Source of the DNA: Circinella umbellata
Taxonomy: Eukaryota; Mucoromycota; Mucoromycetes; Mucorales; Lichtheimiaceae
Length of the DNA: 64,000 nt
Assembly: GCA_025093555.1 (NCBI GenBank)
Contig: JAIWNF010000017.1
Location: forward strand, 682,001 to 746,000
Direction of reading: 5' to 3'
A model generated the notes under the pieces. The model had not been told where the DNA came from. It made no database searches and saw only the letters and a list, made by a program, of their open reading frames with translations. Shown here one piece after another: positions 21,919-35,035 of this stretch. A program made the position numbers and the translations under genes. The stretch's first letter is position 1, and every line of letters starts with the position of its first letter.

Positions 21919-24515
21919 CAGAGGGTCCCCATTAATTTCATATCTGTTAATTTTCACACCTCAATAACTTCACCCAAAATCAAGGAATGGTAAAAATAAC
22001 ATAATAAAATTTTCACATCCCCCTTTATTTCACTTTCATAGCACCTAGCGGCATTGAATCCTTAACGGATATGTAAATTAAAAAAAAAAGTATGTGATAA
22101 ATATAAGGGGTACATACAATTTAGTATATATATATATGTAAAGAGAGTGGAGGTATGGAATGTGATTTATCAAATATGTATATGAAAATGAAGTAAAAAA
22201 AAAGCCAAGTATACTGAAAGTTCTTCAACAAAGAAAAAGTATTCTATATATAGCTGGTTTCTTTAATTAAAAAACGAATCTAAGCTGGACTGCTAAGTAA
22301 ACATACTTCTTTATAGATTATCCCAAAGCTCACGCAGTTTAGGAGACACATTAGAAACAATGTCTTCATTATGTGAAGAAATCAGAAAATCTATAATACA
22401 ATCTACATGATAAATTGCTTTAGATGTTGTGATAGATGTCTTTGGAGGAGGGAAATCAATGATCTCAAGATCAAGTTCCTGAGTACTACCAGCAATTGTG
22501 TTTTCCTTCTGTTCATTTATGTGCTTCACAATTTCATCTTCAGACTGATTCTGATGTACAAGGGTTCTTTCTTCATTTGGATTGAAATCCATATTTTGTA
22601 CAGCAGCGTCCTCTCCATATATACCTTGAATATGGTTGGTGATGCGTTCTTGTATAATATCATGATCTGGTAATGGCGCCATGTAATTTACTACAGATTT
22701 CCTCTTATAGTCGAAAATTGTGGATTTCAAACAATTTTGAATCGTCTCAGATTTTACATCATCCCAGGACTTTTTGATCCAATGCATTCCAAAAAGTTGA
22801 TCAACACGGAACAGCTGTTCAGGAGCTGTAGTTGTAATACCACGGTTACAGAGTGTTACCTCCATATATGCCTGTTCATATTGTCTGGCCCTATATAAAT
22901 ATATAATATTTTAGAACATTTTCAAAATAAATATCAAAAAGTTTGTAATATTTATATAATGATCATTAATAATACTTACTTAAAATATCCCTTGAATGCT
23001 CTTATTATTCCTCCATCAAGTGGCTGAATTTGTGAAGTACAATTTGGTGGGAGAAAAATCAAATCAATGTTGGTAGGTTCATATATTGTTTTATGGCCTG
23101 AGAAGTTATCTAGAAGAAGCACTATCTTTCGGTTTGAAGCCCTCATTGCATTATCAAAGCGTCGTATATAGATTTTGAAAATCTCCTTAGTCATCCATGC
23201 AGTGGAATTATAAAAATACTGGCTGAATCCATAACTTGCAGCTAATATTAAGCAATATATATATATATATATTAGACCATTAGGTTCCCTAGGGGAGTAA
23301 AAATTGAAAAACTCTACATATACACACATACCATGTTTCTTTTTAAATGATGCAGGCATTTCGGCATTTCCAATGATTAGTGGTTCCCACTTATCACTAC
23401 CATCAGCATTACATGTTAATGCAACTGTCAATTTTTTCTTATCATACTTGATGCCTAGAAACCTATGCATAGAAATTGTTGTAGGTGGTGGAGCGCGGTA
23501 CAAAACTGCTGTCTCGTCCATATTATAAATATCTCGAGGGTTGTACTGCCTAAGTTTTTCTTGTATCTGTTCAACAAAGGCCTCTGAAGATTCTGTATCT
23601 CCCGAACCTTCTTCTCCATGCAGACGATTATGCTTAATTTGAATACGTTTCTGAAACCAATTTTGCCAACCATTAGACATTTTAAAATCTTCTTCAGATA
23701 TTCCAAATTTCATTGCAAAAGTTCTTGCTGGTTTTTTTATCATAGCCCAGTTTATTGGATTTCTATTATTCTCTGCATTTTCAATCCATAGGGTTAAGGC
23801 TTCTTCAAGTTCCTAAAAAATAACAAGTCATTTTAGTTATTATAAAACAATACATATCAATTAAATAAATAGCAAGCTAGATTCAATATACATACAGGAG
23901 AGGCTGCTTTTCTATTACGTCTCTTGCATGTTTTTTCATAAGAGTTTATTGAATGTTTATTCTCTTCTTGTTTTTCTCGTTTTAAGCCTTTAGATATCGT
24001 ACTAATATCAGGTTCCTTAAACAACTTGAATTCATTTTTAGCCCATAATGCTAGTGATCAGTTTGTCATGATTTGCGGGTTAAGTCTTTTTTTCTCAGCC
24101 AGAATACTATACTGTTCAGCTGTCAAGCCAACGTTAGATCTGGTTACTGTCATTTTGTTTTAGTAGATATAGAGCAGAAATATAGAAGAATGGAAAAAAA
24201 ATGGAAAAATAGGATAAGATAATAGATAAATTATCTCTGCATCTCTTGGGGACTATATATAGCTTTTATTTTTTCAAAAAAAAAGTCATAGATATGCTTA
24301 AATAAAAAAGAAATAGTTCCAAAAATGCATTAAGAACGATCATATAGAAATAAGTTTATAATTAATACGTATTTTGATACATTAAAAGATACTGTATACA
24401 GTAGTAAGCTGAAGTATTCAATATATGCACATTCTTGGAAAAAAATTTCATAGTATCCGTTAATTTTCACAGAAAAATTGGGAAATAGCCCTATGAAATT
24501 AACAGGGACCCTCTG
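21919..24515 (-). mobile_element. pogo/Tigger-type DNA transposon (about 2.6 kb), coding region damaged
   Basis: Terminal inverted repeats CAGAGGGTCCC...TTAATTTCATA (about 24 bp, two mismatches) bound the element, and it is flanked by TA on both sides (21917-21918 and 24516-24517). GTTAATTTTCAC recurs as a subterminal repeat at both ends. It contains one pogo-type transposase gene on the minus strand. A shortened relative with the same ends is at 36455-37299. Confidence 0.9.
22311..24153 (-). pseudogene. pogo/Tigger transposase (CENP-B HTH plus DDE), one nonsense codon seen
   Basis: The coding sequence runs over several exons on the minus strand: N-terminus MTVTRSNVGLTAEQYSIL (24153), then ELEEALTLWIENAENNRNP, the CENP-B-type DNA-binding region around MKFGISEEDFKMSNGWQNWF, and the catalytic core. 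Catalytic blocks are YNMDETAV, KIVLLLDNFSGHKT and CTSQIQPLDGGIIRAFKGYF, giving the D-D-D triad of pogo elements. The last exon (22865-22311) holds an acidic C-terminus. One in-frame TGA at 24060-24058 interrupts the N-terminal exon; the short copy at 36.8 kb has CGA (Arg) at this codon. The rest looks readable, so this is a recent loss. Confidence 0.82.
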
Positions 24516-26087
24516 TATTTATAACTTTAGCCCTAAACCACCACCACTAAAATCAATAACAAACAACTCCAAAAGAAAAGAAAGTTTTTATTCTTTTTTC
24601 CATATAATACAAATATCTTTAGATATTTGTAAGAAGAAAGAAGAGAATCCTTTCTTTTTTAAAATATTCCATGAATATTTTATTTTCTTTGTTATTTATT
24701 ATATATATAAAAAACATGTATTTGTTATACAAATTATGTTTTTAAAATTTTTAATTAGATTTTTTATTTTTAATCTTTTCTATAGAATTTATTTTTTTAA
24801 CTTTTAAATTATATCACGTGTTAAAATGATTATGCAATCATTTAATTAACATGTGAAAATTATTTCTTAAAATTAACTTATTAATTTTTGAGGTTCATAT
24901 AAACCTTGAAATATTAAATATATTAAAAAATAAATATCAATAAGAATCATTTTAAAGGGTTAAAAGCTTGTAGTAGCGAGCTAATTCTTATTAATAAACT
25001 TTTATTTTTAGAAATTTTTATTTCTGAAAAACAAGATTTATATTATAAATATTTGTTTTTTAATATATATAATTAATTAAAATTAGTTTATATGGTAGTG
25101 GAAAATAAAAACACATTGTTTTTCTTTTTCTTTATGTCATAAATTTATGCTTTCATAAAATTTATAAAATCCATAAATGTCAAAATATTCAAAATTTTAT
25201 AAATTTTGATATTTTTTATTATTTTAATATTTCAATGCCAAGAAAATCAAAAATATTTTATATTTTGATTTTATCTCTAAGTATTATTCAAAATTATAGA
25301 TTATAAAAGATTTAAAAAATTTTTATAATCACTAGATTAATGATTAACTCCTATAGGAAGTATCTATATATGGTTTTTTTAATATGTTTATTATCTCTAA
25401 TGTCTCTTTTATAGCTCTGACTTTTCATTTATATTAGGCATTCTGTCAGCACTGGTGATAATGCCAGTACCAACAGCAGCACCACCTATAGATACGTCTA
25501 TTGTATATTTATTTGATGGATAAATTATATATAGTAATACCTGCACAATTTATTAATGCAATTTTTTGAACAATAATTATTAACCTATTTTATTTAGCAC
25601 CACCACCACATCAAGTGGCAGAAAGAAAATGTTGGGTGTAAAGAACAACAACAACAACAACAACAGCAACAGAAGACAAAGAACTAGTTGAATTTGAAAC
25701 CAGTTTAATAAAGAGTGCTTTTATTCTTTTATCACCACTGCCATGATGTAAGAAATTAATGCCTTCTTTTTTTCTTATTATTCATGGTAAAAGGATAGAG
25801 CTAATTAATATTCATTAAATTGAAATGCTTAATATATTATTAATATTTTATATAGTAAAACTATATAATTATCTCTTTTTGATTTAAGGGTGGTAACATT
25901 TTCAGTAAATCACAGCATAATATTATGTATATTAAATTTATATGGATGTTTTGATTATAGTAATAGAAAAAAAAACAACAAAAAAAAATTTGTGCTAAAA
26001 ATAAAATAAATTTTTCATTTGGAATACATCAGCTATAGTAGAGACCTATATTGTATGTAGTTTAAGATGGGTTACTGGGAATTAAAC
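24516..26087. other. AT-rich DNA with a diverged repeat copy; no gene supported
   Basis: The segment 24600-25260 is a diverged copy of the unit that makes up the loop and right arm of the inverted repeat at 26088-27200 (shared words: TTATTTCTGAAAAACAAGAT, AAATATTTGTTTTTTAATA, GTAGTGGAAAATAAAAAC). At 25430-25700 there is a small C/A-rich patch with (CAA)n that reads as T/Q-rich peptide and may be a scrap of a lost gene. Confidence 0.45.
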
Positions 26088-27200
26088 AATAACAATTGTT
26101 TAATTCTGGTTCTATAAAAAATAGATTTATTTATAAATTAAAATTATATATATAAAGAAAACATAAAACTTTATTAATTTTTTTGATTTTCTTAGATGTT
26201 TCATAAATGCCAAAAAAATAAAAACAAATGTTTTTTCTTTTTCTGTTAATTATTTATATATAAAAAACATCTAAATCAATGATTTTTATGTTTTTCTTAA
26301 ATAAAATTAAAATTCTTTTTTATAAAAATATCAAAATTTATGGATTTTATGAAATCAAAAATTTAATGCCAAAAAAAATAAAACAAATTGTTTTTCTTTT
26401 TCCTCTACCACAATACTTTAAGAACAACAACACTAACATGTTCTTGTTTATTCTTATATGTATTAAAAAACAAATAAAATTATTAATTTTCTTGTTTTTA
26501 GAATGTTCTAAAATATTCAGATATGAAACATTTAGAAATAATAAAAATTGTCAAATTATTTTTTGATAAGAATTTAATTTTTATATTTCTCTTAGAATTT
26601 ATTTTTTAAACTTTATTTTTAAAATTATATTTTAATTTTCATGTGAAAATTTAAATATATCAAAAAAAATATAATTCTTAAAATTAATAAATTAATTTTT
26701 GAGACTCTTTAAATATATGAAATATTTAATATATTAAAAAATAAACTAAATTATTTTATTATTTATTTTTATATACTTTATTTCTGGAAAAACAAGATTT
26801 GTGTTACAAATATTTGTTTTTTAATACATATAAGAATAAACAAGGACATGTTAGTGTTGTTGTTCTTAAAGTATTGTGGTAGAGGAAAAAGAAAAACAAT
26901 TTGTTTTTATTTTTTTTGGCATTAAATTTTTGATTTCATAAAATCCATAAATTTTGATATTTTTATAAAAAAGAATTTTAATTTTATTTAAGAAAAACAT
27001 AAAAATCATTGATTTAGATGTTTTTTATATATAAATAATTAACAGAAAAAGAAAAAACATTTGTTTTTATTTTTTTGGCATTTATGAAACATCTAAGAAA
27101 ATCAAAAAAATTAATAAAGTTTTATGTTTTCTTTATATATATAATTTTAATTTATAAATAAATCTATTTTTTATAGAATCAGAATTAAACAATTGTTATT
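26088..27200. repeat. Long near-perfect inverted repeat (arms about 388 bp, spacer about 336 bp)
   Basis: The left arm starts AATAACAATTGTTTAATTCTG at 26088 and ends ...TATTAAAAAACAAAT at 26475. The right arm is its reverse complement from ATTTGTTTTTTAATA at 26812 to AATTGTTATT at 27200. Only scattered mismatches were seen by eye (for example TGTTCTTG versus TGTCCTTG). The DNA is more than 75 percent A+T. There is no transposase. It could be a foldback-type element, a palindromic rearrangement, or a source of hairpin RNA. Confidence 0.85.
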
Positions 27201-29304
27201 CTTTAGTTTTCTGGTAGAAAAGATTTACGTTTTTCTATAAAATATGTGAATATTTTATAGATAAACTAATAGTTTATATCATACTTAATTAATATAGATT
27301 AATTCTCAATATGAGGACACAGATATGATATTGATTGCATGTTTCTAACCAATGAGTATTAGTACTGGGGCCATTAAATTCAAGCAAAAATCCTGTGAAT
27401 TAGAGATTTCCATACAATTTTACAGGATTTCACAGGATTCTATAGGGTTTTTTTATAGTATAAGTGTGTTGAACATTCTCTTCTCAACCCCTAGATGAGC
27501 ACTCCACCATAATTGATTCTTCATCTAAAACACCAACTGTTGTAGAATATACAATTTCATCAACATATTTGGACTTGGAGTTTCTGAAAGACCTATAGAT
27601 AGCTTTACAGCCTGGCAACTCATTATAATTTTTTCACACCTAAATAATAGTATTTAGTAGTGATTCTTCATATTTAATATACTATATAATAGTATTCACT
27701 ATACAAAATAAACATCACTGTTATTGTCAGAAAAGTAGTTAATAACTGGCATCACTTGATCGAAAAAGAAGGTGTGCTCGTGATTAGAAGGTATTATGGG
27801 CGTTTTCCATCTGCACTTCGAAACATAATCTTAAAGTGTTTGTCTGATACAGTACAGTAAGCCCCTTTCTTCCTTATTTGTAATTGTAGGAACTTTGCCA
27901 TAATCAAAATCATCTAGTTAATCTACATTTTTGCAATTGAGAGCTAAGCGGAGGATACAGAATAATTCAGGGTGCTGATTTAGGGAAGTAAGAAGACATT
28001 GGTCTTGGTTACTTACAATTATTTCATCAACATCACTATTAATTGGGTAACATGATATGGTCCTAGGAAGCAAAATGAATATATTGGTAATAGTCTTTTC
28101 ATATATTCCAATATAAATTTTCGAACATTTTGTATATTAATTTTTGAAATTAATTGGATATCAAAGGTGTGAAACTTTTTGCCTTTGTTCAAAAAAATCT
28201 ATAATTCACATTTTAGCATGAAAAGCCTATGTGTGGGTCCAATCAAGCTTTACCTTTTTATTAGTCTTATCACTATTGCTGCTTGTTCCTTCTTCTTCAA
28301 CAGGTCTTTTTTTGGGTATGATGTGATTATCAAAGTGGTTATTAAGTTTTTTTATATAATCAAAAAGTTCACAACAACTCAAATATTCAAAGTGACAAGA
28401 ATACTGAAATTGTAGCTATAAGCAGTATTAGTTTAATTATGAAAAAGAATGTATATGTAGAAGAAACACTTCAAAATAATACTTACGTGATTATCTATAT
28501 GATTTCTTAAAATGAATTTGGTACTATAAAACAGTGTTAGTATAAAAAATTTCTCAGCATTACCAGTTACTTATTGTTGCCATGAGGAATACCCATATTC
28601 TAAATATTAATTATTTTTATTTTTTCTGTCCAGACTAAATACGTATTAAATAACAAAAATAAAAAATAAATACTTTATCTTTAAATAAAGTTTTTATTTT
28701 TTAATCCATATAAAAACGTTTTTTATAATTTCTTTCTTTCTTTTAAAAAAATATACTTTATTAAAAACATATATAAGTATTATAAACTTTTAATAATTTA
28801 TGACAACGTTATATTTATAAAAATAGTGAATATCCCTCCACACTTTTGATTTTTTTGTTCATATTCAAAGTTGAGCTCTGCGGGGGAGGGTTATATCTGA
28901 TATAATTTCTTCTTAAAATAAATCTCAATAGAACAAAAAACATACTATGAACATTTACAAGATGATCCTGTAGGGTGCATGAAAAAGACAACTCTTTCTG
29001 GCATGAGTGACAGGCAGAGATTATGAGGACGTTTTCTATAGGAATAAATGTATCAGTTGTAAATTATATTTAATTAATATGGATTAACTCCCTAATAGAA
29101 GATAAACCTGTGGTTTATCAATAAACTATTAATAACTTCTAAAGAAAAGAATTATCTTTTCATGAAGAGTATTAAATAATAACAATTGCTTATCCCTTCA
29201 TCTATTACTATATTATAATTAATTATTTTTGAGTCTTTTTTGTTTCTTTGTTTTTCTTTTCTGAATTACTCTCTTTTTTATTATTGTTAAGTAAAATAAA
29301 TCAT
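27201..29304. other. No intact gene; decayed minus-strand coding fragments
   Basis: Around 27720-27920 the minus strand reads as protein-like pieces (DFDYGKVPTITNKEERGLLY, DYVSKCRWKTPIIPSNHEHT) broken by stops, suggesting a dead gene or element I cannot name. Other stretches are plain AT-rich DNA. Confidence 0.35.
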
Positions 29305-30246
29305 AACTTTATCTCCAATGCTTCTTCATCAGCATCCTTATATTCCAATCGAGATGCTGATTTGAATGACATTATTAACTCTTCCCATACTGCTGCATTG
29401 GCTGAAAATCAAGCTAAGGAAGCTGAAATTTTGGGAGAGATGCTTGTCATGAAAAAAAGGCTTCAAAGTGAAAACACACAAAGAAATTATAAAACGAAAA
29501 GATAATTGTTTATTGAAAGTTCTAGGGTATCTCGTTCTAGCATAATAAATGTCAGACTGTAGCTCCAAAGGTTTACCTAAATAAAATAATGTAAATGAAT
29601 CAGACTGGTGTGTAGAAAACTATCGTTATGAAGTTGAACCAAATGTTTTTAAGATTGATGAGCTTGTCACTGAGGCAAAACTTTTGCGATTTTTAAAGAA
29701 AGTTGTTAGTAAAATGGGTAATCGAAAGCACAAATGAGACGATGGCAAAACAATGGCGTTTAGTTATGAAAGTAATCAGTAGTACATCAAAGCCATCATC
29801 AATCTTTACCATGATCAAGTTGCTGCTGGAGTTAACTCTCACCCTTATCCATATGGACAAAAGGTTAACACCTGGTATAAAGGAAAAGCAAAGCATAACA
29901 GAGATGTACTCTATGAAAGCTTTACTGATTGTGGTGTTGGAACTTTACAGGATGGCTATGATTATAATGAGGTGGTTCCTGTCTCTTTATATTTTTTTAT
30001 CAACTGTGATCATTAACCAGTCACCATAGGAAATTTTCGCAAGATTCGCAAGGTTCGTGATGTTCGCAGTATAGGATTAGAACTCAGTGCAGGCAGGTTC
30101 TTAATTTAGATATTTGTACTCTCGAATGTAACCAAATGAAGTTTTAGTCTATTTATATCTCAGTCACTCCTTTAACTAATAATACAGTCCAAATCAATAT
30201 AAAAAATAATAGTATATTTTTCAAAAAAAAAAAGTTTTTATTTCAT

Positions 30247-31627
30247 TTACTGACGATTTGTGGTAACAACAGCATTTGTTTTACTTCTCTGCCATTTTGA
30301 AGAAGGTGTAGAGGAGGACGAAAAAGAGGAAAGACCACAGTTGCCTTGTGGTCGCTTAGGATACCGGTTATCCTGCATAAGAGTAACCAGATCTGATGCA
30401 GAAGAAGTGGAGGAGGAGGAAGGAACGGAGAACGAAGGGAGGTGGTGGTTGTTGTTGTTGTTGAAGAAGTCGCAGCAGCAGACAAACTATATTTATATGA
30501 AGATTATGATCAGAATTTATGATCAGAATTCATGGAATAAAATGAGTACTTTAAATTGTTATTTTTCTTACCTGGCATTTGCTGCTATGCTATTGTCATC
30601 TTCGTCTTCAAAAAACGTCCTAATATTAAATATAAAAGAAAATATTATTATTAATACAGTTTATTTATTGACCATGTACATAACTTACGAAGATATAATG
30701 GCGGACAGTCCACCCTCGCTTGCCGTATCCATGTAACTTCTATAATATTAAGAAAGAAAAACGTGTGAGAACACACATATATATACATTATTTGATGTAT
30801 TGCCCATCAGTTAATGAAACATACCCCAAATACATGGATATGGATGCCATACGAACAAGAGCTTGTTTTTTATCTCTATAATAAATATAAATCGTCAATA
30901 CTTTTTTAATCTATATTCATATCTATATATATGTAAATCCCAATACATACCTTTGAGAAGTACTAATGTACTTCTCAAAAAGATAGTACACCAAGTAGAG
31001 AGACACCTAATTTTTCTCACACAAATCAATTGGGATGTCATCTAAATGGTGCTTCAAATAGATCGAGACATCCATGGCCAACTTGTCTCTAGCCGTTTCG
31101 GTGAGTCCACGGAAAGTTTTGATTGTTTTATTGGGACGGGCATCCCAAATGGCTACAAGATGTTTATGGAATTTATCCACAATCTTGACCATCATGTCCA
31201 TCATGGCTACTTCATTGGAGCCAGTCAGCTGCAAGACCTTGCCGATGAAGTGTTTTCTAATGAGGCCCTGCATGATCTTACTGGCATCCAGCTTGCGAAT
31301 CACGCCCACTGTAGGAATTCGGTATTCCGCCATTCATTTGTACGGCTGGATGTCCTGAGAAACATCCAACAAGGGATCATCGTCCACGAGATGGTGTTGT
31401 TGTTACTGCTGCTGCTGTTGTCCATCAGCTGGGTTTTGCATGGACAGTGCTTCTTTAATAAGAGCGACGGATGACTCAAGGTTAGTCACCTTGTCATCAA
31501 CCTTGGCCATCCAGCTGCGCACATCTTGCATAAGGACATACCAATCGGGTGGAGGAGGAAGATGGGCGTATTGCGAATACACCGATTGGTAATATGCTTG
31601 GTGTTGCTGCTATTGTTGTGTGTTCAT
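30247..31627 (-). pseudogene. Accessory protein gene of the CACTA-type element, damaged
   Basis: This opposite-strand gene sits between the left end and the transposase. It reads MNTQQ, then YSQYAHLPPPPDWYVLMQDV, a short coiled coil (SWMAKVDDKVTNLESSVALI), and a helical domain (VVGVIRKL-like: TVGVIRKLDASKIMQGLIRK, TARDKLAMDVSIYLKHHLDD). Several small exons follow, and it ends in an S/T-rich tail with KRPQGNCGLSSFSSSSTPSS. Stops within the first exon (CAG to TAG near 31610, TAA and TGA near 31400-31335) make it a pseudogene. I recognise no family. By position it may be the TnpA-like, terminal-repeat-binding partner; that is inference only. Confidence 0.5.
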
Positions 31628-32153
31628 TTCGAAATGCGAAGTAATTGAAACAGATGAAACAAAAGAATTTTTTTTAATTCAGGTCGCTTCGTCATGTATT
31701 CAAAAATGTTGCGCGGAACATAGTCACAAAATTAACAATCACATAATATAAAGTAGTACAAAAAAATGTTTGGTAAGTATTACTTCTTGAAATAGCTGGT
31801 TAAATCTTATACTTTAACTTATTGTGATTATTCATCCTGATTAACGAATTGGAAGACCATAACTGTTCCATACACACATATTGATATACCCGGTCATTGA
31901 TGAGGATCTAATATAAATAGAGAGATTATTTCATTTGTCTTTTGATTTTATCAATTCTGATATATATAACATCTACCTTACCCATTACTACCAAATCATG
32001 CCCAGAACTATCCTTAGTCGTTGCGATAAATGCAAATTATATTGGAAAAAAACAGTGTTCCAGCAACATTATAGTACTTGTGGTAATATATTATTCATAC
32101 TTATGAAAGCTCCAAAATCAATCAGTACTGAAAAAAATTCTAAACATTGTCAT

Positions 32154-32619
32154 TGTGGTATATGTGCACTGCATAACTACCTAATCATAATAATCCTAAT
32201 ATAATTATAATAGAAACTGACAAGTAAAGCTTATAATAAACACATGTCGGTTGCTTTACAAATAATACATCACCGTATAAATAATAATCATAACAAATCG
32301 TATATATAATAATACTTATAAATCATACACATCATAAAGAAGATCATCAAACATAAAGATGTTTATTTATTCATATAATAATATACAATAATATCCATCC
32401 TCATTCCTCAATGGATAGGAAATATAAAATGAAAATATATATAAAGACTTACAATTTAATAATTTAATTCATTCATTCTTTTTATCATATCTTTTATAAT
32501 CAATCTCTAATAAAAGACATATAAGATTCTCACAATATTTATTACTGTTATTCATTTCTCTCTATTCTATTCAATTCTATTTAACCACTTATCTTTATAT
32601 ATATTTCATCTATACTTCA
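32154..32619 (+). repeat. 5' LTR of the Gypsy element (466 bp)
   Basis: Runs from TGTGGTATATGTGCAC to ATACTTCA. Compared with the 3' LTR it has about nine substitutions and one extra 7-bp tandem copy (CCTCATT) near 32400. Confidence 0.92.
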
Positions 32620-32645
32620 TTTTTTTATTGTGAACCATCTTTATA

Positions 32646-33999
32646 ATGTCTGCCAACTCTGAAAATTCCAATACAAACCAATCCCCTATCCAACAATCTC
32701 CCGAGCAACTAGCTCAACAACATGACACCAACATGGAGGATGCCAACCCATGGGTTCCAGATTACCAAGATGGTAATACCATGATCAATCCCGATCAATT
32801 ATGTCAGCACGCTGATCCAAGACTTGTGATAAAATATTTTGAGCAGCAAATCAATCGTTGTGCAAGCCTAATCCAATTAGCAACAATAAGAGGAAATATG
32901 GAAGAAATTAACGCATTAGTTAATCAACATCAAGAGTGGCAGCATCGTCAATCGGTGATGGAAAATCTGTTGGCTGAGAAGGAACAACAATCAACAAAAG
33001 CAACATCAAGTAGTAACCCTACTAATAATAAAAGAAATCCCATTGTCCTGAAAGATTTGCCGGCTTTCCAGCTCTGTGGACACCATCGCCACGACAAGAA
33101 TAAAGACAGTTACGATTCGGCAGAATCATTCTTAGATGACTTCGAAGTTCATCTTGCCGCCTATGAATTAGACATAGAAGAAAACTGGCGTCGTCTCATT
33201 CCAATGACATGTGATGCAAATCGTCGGTCGTGGTTATTATCAACAATGAATAAGGATAACATCATTAATTGGAAATCGTTCTGTATGGAGGTTGAAAAGT
33301 ACTTCACGTCGCCGTATACAATTTTTTACCATCATCATCGTATCCGTACTATGAAACAGGATAGTAATCAGTCACTAAGAGAATATTCAAATAAATTACA
33401 AGAGTATGCCGCCAAATATGGGATTCCGAATAATCAGGATTTAGTATTCAATTACCTTTGTTCGTTGAATCACAAATATCGCAAGCAGGTTTGGACGTTA
33501 GTGGCAAATCACCATGGTGATTGGTGATAAGATTCCAGATCAAATTGAACTGGTGATCCAAATGGTTCTCTCCCTTGCCGCCACAGATTCAGGATCTGAT
33601 AATAATGAATCATCCAATACAACTAGTGGTAGTGATTCCGAGTCAGATGATGAACGTCCTAATAAACGCCACAAAATGACTAAGAGGTCGAAGAAAGGAA
33701 AAGGTCGCGCCCTCACTAGAGATACTTGTGTTATACATCCAAAGGCCAGTCATACTCGTTGGGAATGTGAAAAATTAAAGGAAGTAATGTGCATATCAAG
33801 AGGTCCAGGATATAATAATAATAATAATAATGGTAATCTAAAGTTTTCTCGCCCTGGTCCTTCTAAGGAAACAGTTTTCGTTTTGGTCCTGCTGTTGGAA
33901 ACAGTACAGGTGTTGGAGGTTCTGGTACTTTTAGTACAAATTGGTGCCGATATTGTCGCTGTGTACCATATACTTGTGGTCATGAATGTCCCGAGATGA
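32646..33999 (+). pseudogene. Gypsy gag, frameshifted
   Basis: The first frame (32646-33527) encodes a gag capsid domain: FLDDFEVHLAAYELDIEENW then TCDANRRSWLLSTMN and MKQDSNQSLREYSNKLQEYA. The coding frame changes near 33525 (continuing as DQIELVIQMVLSLAATDSGS) and returns near 33870. There the nucleocapsid zinc-knuckle-like motif CRYCRCVPYTCGHEC is read just before the protease. Basic patches (RPNKRHKMTKRSKKGKGR) are typical of nucleic-acid binding. Two frameshifts make it non-functional. Confidence 0.8.
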
Positions 34000-34798
34000 T
34001 CCGTTCTCGTCACCAGAACAATAATAATAGCAACAATAATAATAATAATACTATCCACAGTCATATGACTCATCTCTCCTCGCACGTCGAAGACATGCTT
34101 GAAATGGACGAAGATGAACTGTTGGAAACATCGCCTCGCGATAATAAAGGTATTAGTCAAAATAATTTTACTGCTCAGTTACACACTAGCATACAAAATA
34201 ACAACCCTTCTCAAACGTTGATGAAAGACACAAACTTACCATCATCTATTTTCGTTCCTATAACTTTACAGGAAAATAAAAGAATATACGCCTTCTTGGA
34301 TACAGGAGCTGATAAATCTAGTTTAAATATAAATTTTATTAATAAAAATAATTTGACTATTACATTATTGACACATCGTGGTCCAGTTATAACTTCTATT
34401 GAAGGTTTAGAAGGAAAAAGAGTTGGGGAAGTGAAAAATATTTCTTTAAAATATGCAGGCAAAACAGTCACCCACTGCAGCGTTCAATGTGTGATTGAAG
34501 TACTTCATATAAAGATATAAAATAAAGAAGAAACAATACACTATGTTATTGTATTTGAATAATAAACCATATAATAGAGAATAGAAATATGGGTTGTGGG
34601 AGTTTTTATATTCAGGAATATTATGTCTGAATCCACAAAAGAGAAATCTTATAATGAGTTTAAGAGACTTTATGCTCAAAGGAAACTATTGTTAGGTCAA
34701 TTTAATTGTTAAAAGACTAAAAGATTTTAAAGGTAAAGATAGAACTGAAGAACCAATTTTATTTGAAATAATTTAAAGGTATTTATACTATTTAACAA

Positions 34799-34940
34799 TG
34801 CTGGAAATGTGGCATTGCTTTACCAGAAATGTGGTATCGCTTTGCTGGAAATATGGTATTGCTTCACCAGAAATGAGGCATTGCTTTGCCACAAATGTGT
34901 CTTTGCTTTGCCAGAAAAGTGGCATTAGCTAAACCAATAG
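34799..34940. repeat. 22-bp tandem repeat, about six copies
   Basis: The unit is close to GCTTTRCCAGAAATGTGGYATT, repeated head to tail with a few changes per unit. It lies inside the unidentified insert in Gypsy pol. Confidence 0.85.
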
Positions 34941-34968
34941 GAACACGTAATGAGGCTGTTTGTGATAC

Positions 34969-35034
<66 letters not shown>
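34969..35034. repeat. (AAT)n microsatellite
   Basis: About 21 uninterrupted AAT/TAA units, immediately after the 22-bp tandem repeat. Confidence 0.95.

Positions 35035-35035
<1 letters not shown>

Noticed and set aside
24478..24807. 109-codon frame beginning inside the pogo right end
   Set aside because: It crosses the element boundary into AT-rich repeat DNA and is F/I/Y/K-rich, as expected of random AT-rich sequence.
26279..26566. 95-codon frame in the inverted repeat arm
   Set aside because: It is F/I/K/N-rich low-complexity peptide; the reverse-complement arm shows no matching gene and there is no start context or splice pattern.
32620..32645. Searched for a tRNA primer-binding site after the 5' LTR
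   Set aside because: The sequence after the LTR (TTTTTTTATTGTGAACC) does not begin with TGG and matches no tRNA 3' end that I can support.
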